Source of the DNA: CAYYNP01 sp964472545
Lineage (GTDB): Bacteria; Planctomycetota; Planctomycetia; Pirellulales; Thermoguttaceae
DNA length: 56,361 nucleotides
Assembly (NCBI GenBank): GCA_964472545.1
Contig: CAYYNP010000026.1
Span: 1 to 56,361, forward strand
Direction: 5' to 3'
Shown: one piece after another, positions 16,802 to 24,904 of the stretch
Layout of the letters: each line of letters opens with the position of its first letter
Numbering within the stretch: position 1 is the stretch's first letter
Notes under the pieces: generated by a model
Seen by the model: the letters and a program-made list of their open reading frames with translations, nothing else
Database searches by the model: none
What the model was told of the DNA's origin: nothing
Made by a program: the position numbers and the translations under genes

Positions 16802-18190
16802 ATGAGCCGTATCAGCATGAGTCTCTCGGGCATCGAGCGGAGCCTGCTGAATCGGCTCGACGAGGCCAACGCCGCGGCCACGCTCAGCGCCCTGCGCGCC
16901 TCGACCGGCGAGAAGATCAACGAGCCGGCCGACGACCCCTCGGCGTTCATCTACCTTAGCAAATTGCAGTCGCAACTCAATGAAGTCACGGCCACGATGT
17001 CCAACGTCACGGCCGCCGAGAGCATGGTCGGCCAGACTCAAACCACGCTGGATGAGATCCGCACGCAACTCGACTCCATCCGCACGGAACTGCTCAAGGA
17101 GGAAGCCGGCACCACGGACGGGTCGGAGCAATCGACCATCGACGACGCCATCGAGCAGATCGAGGCCCTGGTTGCCACCGAAATGGACGGCAAGCGGTTG
17201 CTTAACGGATCGGCCAACTACGAAATCACCGGACGCACGTCGAGCCAGGTGACCGACGTTCGGGTGTTCTCCACCGACGGGTCGACGCTGACCGTTTCCG
17301 GCTCGGTCACTTCGGCCGCTACCCAGGCCGAGTTGACCTACACCGGCGCTTCCGAGCAGGTTTCAGACACCGCCACGTTCACGCTCACCGGCGCCACCGG
17401 CAGCCAGGAATTCACGGTCACCGCGGGCGAGGACCTCTCGGACGTGGCCACGGCGATCAACGCCGAGAGCCACGAGACCGGCGTGACCGCCGAGGCTTCG
17501 GGCGACGTGTTGACCTTTACCAGCGTCGAATTCGGCACCGACGCCACGGTCGACGTCGACGTGACCGACGGCACCTTTACCACCAGCGCCGCCTCGGCCA
17601 CCGGCACCGACGCCGTGGCCACCATCAACGGAAGTTCCTACACCGGCGACGGGCATCGCTTCACGATCACCGAACACGACGCCTACTATCGAATCGAGTT
17701 CGATACCGACCACACCGGCGACTTCGACACGATCACCGTCGACGGCGACGCACTGACGTTCGCGCTCTCCAGCGATCTCTATCGCACCGCCACGCTGGCC
17801 ATCCCCGCGTTGCATCCGGAACGGCTCGGAGGCGTCAGCGGCGACCTGTCCGACTTAGCCACCGGCGGCACACTGGCCGGGCTGGGAACCAACGCCTCAC
17901 AGGCGATTCGCGTCGTCGACGAGGCCCTAGCGGATCTGACCGAGGTCGAGGGCGCGGTCGACGGCTTCTACAATGCCTCGATCACCTCGGCGTCGAACCT
18001 GCTCGGCGATTTGGAAGACGATCTGCAGGACGCCATCGACGAGGTCAACGAGGTCGACGACGACGAGGAGACTGCCCTGCAACTCCACTTCCTCAATCTG
18101 GCCTCCAACAGCGTGGCCGGATTGACCGTGTTGCAGCAACAGCGGGCCTCGATCGTCAATATGATCCAGGCGATTGCCGGACTGACGTAG
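16802..18190 (+). CDS. Flagellin / FlgL-like filament protein
   Basis: Flagellar filament or hook-associated protein. The N-terminal D0/D1 helices (roughly 1-140) show the flagellin pattern, including STGEKINEPADDPSAF, which corresponds to the conserved SG.rin.a.DDpAg region, and GKRLLNGSA near residue 130. The central part (about 150-340) is Thr/Ser/Asp-rich with a flagellin-IN-like unit (FTLTGATGSQEFTVTAGEDL). The C-terminal helix ends LQQQRASIVNMIQAIAGLT. At 462 aa it fits either flagellin or FlgL. The start carries only a weak GGAAG site. It closely follows the GGDEF gene. Confidence 0.85.
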   Translation: MSRISMSLSGIERSLLNRLDEANAAATLSALRASTGEKINEPADDPSAFIYLSKLQSQLNEVTATMSNVTAAESMVGQTQTTLDEIRTQLDSIRTELLKEEAGTTDGSEQSTIDDAIEQIEALVATEMDGKRLLNGSANYEITGRTSSQVTDVRVFSTDGSTLTVSGSVTSAATQAELTYTGASEQVSDTATFTLTGATGSQEFTVTAGEDLSDVATAINAESHETGVTAEASGDVLTFTSVEFGTDATVDVDVTDGTFTTSAASATGTDAVATINGSSYTGDGHRFTITEHDAYYRIEFDTDHTGDFDTITVDGDALTFALSSDLYRTATLAIPALHPERLGGVSGDLSDLATGGTLAGLGTNASQAIRVVDEALADLTEVEGAVDGFYNASITSASNLLGDLEDDLQDAIDEVNEVDDDEETALQLHFLNLASNSVAGLTVLQQQRASIVNMIQAIAGLT

Positions 18191-18295
18191 CGCCCCGCGG
18201 ATCGCGAAGCCGTCTTTGTGGCTCGATGGCCACCAATCGCGTTGTCCTGGATTCGCTATTTTGTCTATATTAACCCAGAAAGCCGAATTCTGACA

Positions 18296-18323
18296 TTGAC
18301 CCACCCGGCACGGCGTCTATAAT
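18296..18323 (+). promoter_or_regulatory. Sigma70-type promoter with long leader for the lipoprotein gene
   Basis: TTGACC, a 16-bp spacer and TATAAT form a near-consensus promoter. The predicted start near 18330 leaves about 265 nt of untranslated leader before the lipoprotein ATG at 18596. The rest of 18191-18595 contains no gene that I can see. The leader has several short inverted repeats (for example AGCCGCTTGGGGCT near 18550) and could be a structured regulatory leader. Confidence 0.6.
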
Positions 18324-18595
18324 CCGCCCGAGTTTGTTGGCGGGAAGTCGTGCCGACGATCGTTGCGGGAACCATCCGGCATAGCCCATCAGGTCCGTTT
18401 CGTACGGCGTGGGCCACCGGCTTTGCCAAGAACGAATAATCAATCCGACCGCTACGGTTCGATCTGAGAGGTAGCGGGATCACGTCTTGTTCCAACTAGG
18501 TCCTCAAGGACGAGGACGCCCATACGGGAAACCGACACGGAAGTCGCAGCCGCTTGGGGCTGCCTTCTCGTCCCTATCCAAAGGACACGTCTGTC

Positions 18596-19762
18596 ATGCG
18601 AATCTCTGTCGTGCGTAGTGCGTTGGTAGTATTGCTACTGGTAGGGCTTAGCGGCTGTAAGGGCCGAAGCTGGTCGTGGTCGGATCTGGCCTTCTGGAGT
18701 AGTTCCGATCCGGAACCGCAAGAGACGTCAGGATTGTCGGGAATCACCCGGCCGCCGGAGGTTGCGTTGGGCACACAAGTCAGGCAGCCGGCTCCGGGCC
18801 AGGGGCTGATTAACCATGCTCCCACCCAGCCGACCAACCCCAACTCCCAGGCCATCAGGACGAGTTGGAACACGACTCCGGGACGGGCGGGCCTTTCGGC
18901 TCCGGGCGCCCCGACGGGTTCGCTGGGCGCCAGAGCAGGCGCTGGGACCATCTACGGCACGCCCCAGAACGGTCGCTACGGAATGACGCGGCCGTCGCCG
19001 ACCATCCCGCCGACGAACCGCTCGTCTGCACCTCCGATGTACGGCGCGCCTACTGCTCCAGGTGGCAACTTGGGCAACATCGGCCTGCCGCCGAGATCAA
19101 CGACCTCGAACCCGAATTCGGCGTTCACGCCCGATCGATACCGGACACAGCCGAATCCCTACGCTACGGGGACGGCCGGCATTGGAAGCCTTCCGCCCAG
19201 AGCGCCCAGCCCAACGGTAAACCCATACAGCGGCATGTCGGCGGTGGGAACTCCACCGGCTGCTCCCACGGGATCGTCATTCGCCCCCAACTCGACCGCG
19301 CCGTACGGAATCCGCCCGGCTCCCACAAACACGACGCGTCCCACGACGCCCGCGTCACCTTGGTCGCCTCCTCCGTCGATGTCCAATCCGACGTCGTCGC
19401 TTGGCCCCTCGTATCCACCGCCGGCCGGCGGAAGTCTGCCGCCGCGATCGGGGAGCAGTGCGACCACGTATCCGCCGCTCGGCTCGTCGTCCGCCGTACC
19501 GTCCTGGTCGCCGCCTGCGGGGATCGGCAGCCCCCCGGCCAGTTCGGTTCCGAGCCGTTCGCCGGCGATGAAGGCACCTCCGTTCGGCACCCCCGGATTG
19601 CCGACGTACCCTCCGGTGGCGCCGTCTGCGTCGTACACGAGGCCGAACCCTGCGACGTCCTACGCACCGGGCTCGACGAGCTACTCGACACCCGCATCGA
19701 ATTTGCCGCCGACGGCGCCCGGCAGCCCGAGCATGTATCCGCCGGCCAAGGGCCCTTACTAG
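18596..19762 (+). CDS. Pro/Ser/Thr-rich lipoprotein of unknown function
   Basis: Predicted lipoprotein. The start at 18596 has AAAGGA upstream and gives a type II signal peptide with lipobox LSGC at residues 18-21. The mature chain of about 370 residues is low-complexity (Pro, Ser, Thr, Ala, Gly, Tyr) with many NPY, PPAPS and YPPP segments and no recognisable domain; it resembles an envelope spacer or cell-surface stalk. A start 14 codons upstream is rejected because the signal peptide begins at MRISVV. The TAG stop falls within the inverted-repeat end of a possible MITE at 19759. Confidence 0.7.
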   Translation: MRISVVRSALVVLLLVGLSGCKGRSWSWSDLAFWSSSDPEPQETSGLSGITRPPEVALGTQVRQPAPGQGLINHAPTQPTNPNSQAIRTSWNTTPGRAGLSAPGAPTGSLGARAGAGTIYGTPQNGRYGMTRPSPTIPPTNRSSAPPMYGAPTAPGGNLGNIGLPPRSTTSNPNSAFTPDRYRTQPNPYATGTAGIGSLPPRAPSPTVNPYSGMSAVGTPPAAPTGSSFAPNSTAPYGIRPAPTNTTRPTTPASPWSPPPSMSNPTSSLGPSYPPPAGGSLPPRSGSSATTYPPLGSSSAVPSWSPPAGIGSPPASSVPSRSPAMKAPPFGTPGLPTYPPVAPSASYTRPNPATSYAPGSTSYSTPASNLPPTAPGSPSMYPPAKGPY

Positions 19763-19846
19763 TGCCTTGTCGGACCCGAGATTCCGGGAGGCCTGCCCAC
19801 GCAAGCGTGTGCAGGCCTCCGACCGTTCTTGAATTGACGTAGCCTG
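19759..19846. mobile_element. Possible MITE related to the pglX insertion
   Basis: The left end CTAGTGCCTTGTC matches the left end of the pglX element (CTAGTGCCGTGTC) at 12 of 13 bases. The putative right end TTGACGTAGCCTG resembles the pglX right end TTGACGAAGCACTAG with small indels. Between them is a strong hairpin with 16-nt arms at 19787-19802 and 19805-19820 (15 of 16 paired). The stop codon of the lipoprotein gene is part of the left end. The right-end assignment is tentative. Confidence 0.4.
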
Positions 19847-20032
19847 CGTCACACGCTCTTGAAGCCTCGATTCTCCGAGGCCCCGAACTGGTCGCTCGTG
19901 TCTCGATCAGGGCCAACGGCGACCGAATGTACGCGAAGATCGGCTTTCGGGAATTCTGCAAGGGGAATTGTTATACTTGGGGGATGGACGATCCGGCGTT
20001 ACCGATGTAGCACGATGGGAGCCACCCCCGAG

Positions 20033-21475
20033 ATGAAACGCGCAACCGCAATCCCACAAGTTCGCACGGCGGCCGTCGCCCTGGGGGCGTGGTGCCTATT
20101 CGCCTCGCTGCCGATGGCCGGCGCGGCGGAGACCACGGCGAAACCGGCAAGACCCAATATCCTCTTCATCCTCGCCGACGACGTCACCTACAACGATCTG
20201 GCGTGTTTCGGCGGCCAGAACGTCAAAACGCCGAACATCGACCGACTGGCCCGCCAGGGAATGCGTTTCACCCGGGCGTACTGCGCGATGTCGATGTGTG
20301 CGCCGTTTCGCGCCGAGCTTTACACGGGCCTCTACCCGGTCCGCAACGGCGTGGCCTGGAATCACTCGATCGCCAGGCCGGGGACCAAGAGCGTCTGCCA
20401 TCATCTGCGCGGCTTGGGTTACCGGGTCGGCCTGACGGGCAAGAAGCACGCCAGCCCGGCCGAGGTGTTTCCGTTCGATAACGTGAAGGGACCGTTGGCG
20501 GGGCCGGGCGTGCGGGAGTTCATCGCCCGCGACCCACAACAGCCGTTCTCTCTGTTCGTCTGTTCGCACAACGCCCATCCCCCCTGGCGCAGCGGCGACG
20601 CCTCGCAGCTCGACGCCGACACCGTCAAGCTGCCGCCGCTGATTCACGACAATCCGATCACGCGGAAGACGTTCACGGCCTATCTTGCCGAGATCGCGGC
20701 GCTCGACCGTGAAGTGGGCGACGTGCTCGCGCTGCTTGAAGAGACCGGCCGGGCAGAAAGCACGCTAGTCATGTTCTCGTCCGAACAGGGATGGGATTTC
20801 GCTTTCGGTAAATGGACCAACTGGGACGTCGGCCTGCGCACGGCGCTGATCGCCCGCTGGCCGGGGCACGTTGGGCCGGATACGCGATCCGACGCGCTGG
20901 TACAGGTGGCCGACGTGGTGCCCACGTTGATCGCGGCCGCCGGCGGCGATCCCAACGAGTATCGACTCGACGGCGCCAGCTTTCTGCCCGTGCTCGAAGG
21001 CAAGGCCGATAGCCACCGCCGCTACGTCTACGGTCTGCACAACAACGTGCCCGAGGGCAACCCCTATCCGATCCGCTCGATTCGCGACGGCCAGTTCCAT
21101 TACCTGATGAATCTGCGACACGAGCAGCCGTATCACGAGAAGCACCTGATGACCGAGGGGCTGGCGAAGCGTTACGATTTGCAGTGGTGGCAGGCGCTGG
21201 CCGACGCGGCGGCCGGTGGCGAAGCCGCGGCGAAGCGGCTCTATGCGAAGTATCACCATCGACCGGCCGAGGAGTTGTACCGCGTGGATGAAGACCCGTG
21301 GGAGTTGAACAATCTGGCCGACAAGCCCGAGCACGCCGAATCCAAGCGGCGTTTGCGAGCAGAGCTTCAGCGTTGGATGGCCGAGCAAGGTGACCCGGGC
21401 GCGCCGATGGACGATCCGGAAGTCCACGCGGCCAATCGTGCTGCCGGGCAGAAACGTCAGACGCAGAGACGTTAG
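20033..21475 (+). CDS. Sulfatase (type I, formylglycine-dependent)
   Basis: Secreted arylsulfatase-family enzyme that hydrolyses sulfate esters, probably on algal or host polysaccharides. The start at 20033 gives a signal peptide cleaved after GAA; longer in-frame starts are upstream of it. Metal-binding NILFILADDVTYND follows the signal. The maturation motif CAPFR (CxPxR) is near residue 88, where Cys is converted to formylglycine. GLTGKKHA and the C-terminal YRVDEDPWELNNLAD are standard family features. The length of 480 aa is normal. No modifying enzyme gene is adjacent. Short near-repeats (GACGCAGAGACGTTAGACGC) mark the 3' end. Confidence 0.92.
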   Translation: MKRATAIPQVRTAAVALGAWCLFASLPMAGAAETTAKPARPNILFILADDVTYNDLACFGGQNVKTPNIDRLARQGMRFTRAYCAMSMCAPFRAELYTGLYPVRNGVAWNHSIARPGTKSVCHHLRGLGYRVGLTGKKHASPAEVFPFDNVKGPLAGPGVREFIARDPQQPFSLFVCSHNAHPPWRSGDASQLDADTVKLPPLIHDNPITRKTFTAYLAEIAALDREVGDVLALLEETGRAESTLVMFSSEQGWDFAFGKWTNWDVGLRTALIARWPGHVGPDTRSDALVQVADVVPTLIAAAGGDPNEYRLDGASFLPVLEGKADSHRRYVYGLHNNVPEGNPYPIRSIRDGQFHYLMNLRHEQPYHEKHLMTEGLAKRYDLQWWQALADAAAGGEAAAKRLYAKYHHRPAEELYRVDEDPWELNNLADKPEHAESKRRLRAELQRWMAEQGDPGAPMDDPEVHAANRAAGQKRQTQRR

Positions 21476-21597
21476 ACGCAGAAGCGTTAGGCTTCGTCAT
21501 AGCTTGCGCCGCAGAGAACGGGTGGCCGGGGCAAAGCGCAGCGGTGCCCCGGGTCTTCCAGCGATCGTGTCCGGACGGAATTTCGCGGAACCGACGC

Positions 21598-22005
<408 letters not shown>

Positions 22006-22223
22006 TTTCCCGCCTCGAAGCGGTGTTAGGTTGCGGTGTGTCCCGGGTGTCGTACGTATTCTCGTCTTCGGCCTCCGCTCGGAAGCGACTTGAAACCCGG
22101 CGTCAATTCGCCGTTGGCAACGGCTGTACGGACGGCAGCCCCACAGGCCGCAGCGAAGCGTCAAGCGGACGATCCGATACAGGTGCGACAACTTGGCGGC
22201 GGACCCCCATCTAGGCGTGGTGT

Positions 22224-22251
22224 TTGACGCCCGGCGAGAATGGGGTAAACT
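22224..22251 (+). promoter_or_regulatory. Candidate sigma70 promoter for the FDPGPG-repeat protein gene
   Basis: TTGACG, a 16-bp spacer and TAAACT lie about 50 bp upstream of the GTG start at 22303. The position and spacing fit a housekeeping promoter. Confidence 0.5.
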
Positions 22252-22302
22252 GAGAATCGTCCGATCCGATCACGTTGCGATTCTAACGCAAGGGGGAGTG
22301 CC

Positions 22303-24438
22303 GTGAGATCGACGCGTTTGCTCAGTAGGTCGACAAAACTGGGCCCCGAACGGCTCGAACAGCGGGCGATGCTCTCCGGCGATTTCGGCTTTGCGGTGGC
22401 GTTGAGCGGCACCGACGACCGTGAAGGCGGGCGGGCCGTCGGCGGCGATGCCGAGGGCAACGTCTACATCGCCGGCGAACTCTCCGAGACGATCGATTTC
22501 GATCCCACGGACAGCAAATTCGAGCTCTCTCCTGCCACCTTCGGCGGTTTCTTCCTGGCCAAGTACTCGCCCGCGGGAGAGTTCATCTGGGCTCGAAGTT
22601 TGGGCGGCGGCGGGTTCTTCGATCCGGTCATCGATATCGCCGTGAGCCCCGACGGCAGCGTTTACGCCACGGGCCCATACCACAACGGATGGGGGCCGGT
22701 CGATTTCGATCCGGGCGAGGGCGTCTACCAGCTTCCCGACTCCCAAACGATAGCCTCCTTCGTCTGCAAGCTCGACGCCAACGGGAACTTCCTTTGGGCC
22801 CATGGCTTCGGCGGGGCGGGGCAGAAGCCCGACCGCGGCACGGCGATTGCGTTGGGCTCCGACGGCAGCGTAGTCACCGCGGGACTCTTCTCCGGAACGG
22901 CCGACTTCGACCCGGGGCCGGGTACCTGGGAGCTGACTTCCGACGACTGCCACGACGTCTTCATCTCCAAGTTCGACGCCGACGGCAACTTCCTCTGGGC
23001 CGGGGGGGTCGGAAGCGTCAGTCACTATGCCGACGTCGCCGTAGGCCCCGACGGCAGTGTCTACGCGACCGGGTCTTTCATGCGCACGGCCGATTTCGAT
23101 CCCGGGCCGGAAGACTTCTGGCTAACCGCCGAAGGTGATCGGGACGTCTTCGTTTCCAAGCTGGACGCGGCCGGCAACCTCGTCTGGGCTCGCAGCATGG
23201 GTGGATCGGAAGGTGACTATGGCCGGGGCATTTCGGTCGGCCCCAACGGCAGCGCATACCTCAACGGCACGTTTCGCGAAACGGTCGACTTCGACCCCGG
23301 GCCCGGCACGTTCGCACTCACCAGCGCGGGCGAGTCGGACGTCTTCCTCTGCAAGCTGGACGCCGCAGGCGAGTTCCACTGGGCTCGCAGCCTCGGCGAC
23401 GAGGAATCCGACGACGTCGACGGCATCGGTGTCGACCCCCACGGCTGCGTTTACACGGCCGGCAACTTCCGGGGAACGTGGGATTTCGACCCCGGGCCGA
23501 ACGTCTTCGAGGTGACCGCCGCCAGTTCCGCCGACGCCTACATCTCAAAGTTCGACGCGGCAGCCGATTTTGTCCACGTGTGGATCCTCGGCGGACCCGA
23601 TTGGGTCGGAATCGGCGATCTGGCCTTGGCACCCGACGGCAGCCTTCTCACCACCGGTGCCTTCGGCGGCACGGCCGATTTCGACCCTTCGCAGGACACG
23701 TTCGAACTCGAAGGAAAAGACGAACGTGAGATCTTCATCTGCAAGCTACTACCGGCACTGCCCGCCGCCGTAGTTGCCAGACACGTGTTCTACAACAACT
23801 CAGCGTTCGACGGGCGCGATCCTGCTGCGAACGCCGAGGACGATGGGGCCGTCGCGCTGGATAAGGTCGCCTTGCTGCTAGGCGGAACGGCGTCGTTGGC
23901 CAACTATACGAGCTACGCCCGAGGCATCAACGGCGTGATGGTCGATCTGGGCGGTTTGCCGGAAGGGGTGGTGCCGGAGGTGGGCGACTTCGCGTTTCGC
24001 GTAGGCAACGGTAACGATCCGGCGGCTTGGGCGGATGCGCCGGAACCGAGCAGCGTGACGTTGCGAGCGGGGGCCGGGCTGGACGGCTCGGTTCGTGCGA
24101 CGATCGTTTGGCCGGACTACGCGATCGGCAAACAGTGGCTCGAGGTCACCGTGCGGGCCGAGCGGCTGGGATTACCCGAGGACGACGTTTTCTACTTCGG
24201 CAACGCCGTGGCCGAGGCGGGCAACTCGACGTTGGCGGCCGACGTGACCACCACCGATCTGCTGCTGGCACGGAACAACCCCCACAGCTTCCTTGACCCG
24301 GCCACGGTCGTAATGCCCTACGACTACAACCGCGACGCTCGGGTCAACGCGACCGACGTGCTGCTGGCCCGAAACAACCAGACCAATCTCTTCACCGCCT
24401 TGAAACTGATCGACCTGACGGGCGACGAGGAGGAGTGA
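22303..24438 (+). CDS. SBBP-like repeat protein with LEQRAMLS motif and dockerin-like C terminus
   Basis: Predicted extracellular protein of 711 aa starting at GTG with AAGGGGGAG upstream. There is no classical signal peptide; the N terminus carries LEQRAMLS, a planctomycete-type export or sorting motif. Residues of roughly 25-490 comprise about ten repeats of about 45 residues, each with FDPGPG, DVFISKFDADGNFLWA and GPDGSVYATG phrases, as in SBBP beta-propeller repeats. The C-terminal 130 residues include two dockerin-like segments (NSTLAADVTTTDLLLARNN, then DYNRDARVNATDVLLARNN) that could bind calcium and a cohesin-like partner. Function is unknown, probably cell-surface. Confidence 0.8.
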   Translation: MRSTRLLSRSTKLGPERLEQRAMLSGDFGFAVALSGTDDREGGRAVGGDAEGNVYIAGELSETIDFDPTDSKFELSPATFGGFFLAKYSPAGEFIWARSLGGGGFFDPVIDIAVSPDGSVYATGPYHNGWGPVDFDPGEGVYQLPDSQTIASFVCKLDANGNFLWAHGFGGAGQKPDRGTAIALGSDGSVVTAGLFSGTADFDPGPGTWELTSDDCHDVFISKFDADGNFLWAGGVGSVSHYADVAVGPDGSVYATGSFMRTADFDPGPEDFWLTAEGDRDVFVSKLDAAGNLVWARSMGGSEGDYGRGISVGPNGSAYLNGTFRETVDFDPGPGTFALTSAGESDVFLCKLDAAGEFHWARSLGDEESDDVDGIGVDPHGCVYTAGNFRGTWDFDPGPNVFEVTAASSADAYISKFDAAADFVHVWILGGPDWVGIGDLALAPDGSLLTTGAFGGTADFDPSQDTFELEGKDEREIFICKLLPALPAAVVARHVFYNNSAFDGRDPAANAEDDGAVALDKVALLLGGTASLANYTSYARGINGVMVDLGGLPEGVVPEVGDFAFRVGNGNDPAAWADAPEPSSVTLRAGAGLDGSVRATIVWPDYAIGKQWLEVTVRAERLGLPEDDVFYFGNAVAEAGNSTLAADVTTTDLLLARNNPHSFLDPATVVMPYDYNRDARVNATDVLLARNNQTNLFTALKLIDLTGDEEE

Positions 24439-24505
24439 CGGAGTGAGGGGGTGACAAGGCGAGGGTGGCGACGACGCAAACGCTCTTGAGAAGGGAAGGT
24501 CCATT

Positions 24506-24676
24506 ATGAGGTGGATTCTAGTGGGCGTTGCCGTGATGAACGCGTTCTCTGCCGCAAGTCCTTCTGCTGCGGTCATCGACATTGAAGTTGCCCGTGATAC
24601 GAGAGATGGTGAGGTGTACACGACGGAAGGCACGGCCGGGCCCGTTGCGTCGGATTCTCGTAAGTATCTTGTCTGA
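24506..24676 (+). CDS. Short secreted peptide, 56 aa, possibly a truncated gene
   Basis: ATG at 24506 is preceded by GAAGGGAAGG. The product begins MRWILVGVAVMNAFSAASPSA, a plausible signal peptide, then runs only 33 more residues to a TGA. The mature part (IDIEVARDTRDGEVY) looks like the beginning of a longer exported protein. It sits at the edge of the accessory region, so truncation by an insertion or deletion event is likely. Confidence 0.4.
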   Translation: MRWILVGVAVMNAFSAASPSAAVIDIEVARDTRDGEVYTTEGTAGPVASDSRKYLV

Positions 24677-24739
24677 AACGCTTTGCGTCGTACTACTTCT
24701 GAATTTCCGTCAGAGATGACACGCCCTGCTTCTGAAGAG

Positions 24740-24754
24740 TCAACCGCCGGTTGA
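24740..24754. promoter_or_regulatory. 15-bp palindrome upstream of the TOTE gene
   Basis: TCAACCG, one central base, CGGTTGA: perfect 7-bp arms about 150 bp before the primase-helicase start. It could be an operator. The rest of 24677-24904 holds no gene that I can support. Confidence 0.3.
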
Positions 24755-24904
24755 ACGGCCGACCGCTATCCCAAGATACAGGTCTCTGTACAACGATCAC
24801 TTGCGGCAATTGACGATTCCGGCCAGGCCCGTCAGATTCAATACAGGATCCCCGCAACGTGTGCGACGCGTACAAGTCCCCGCCCTTGCCAACGGTGGCG
24901 ATTG

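Noticed and set aside
14693..17131. 812-codon minus-strand frame opposite the GGDEF and flagellin genes
   Set aside because: It spans two unrelated genes with well-supported motifs on the plus strand and has no domain of its own.
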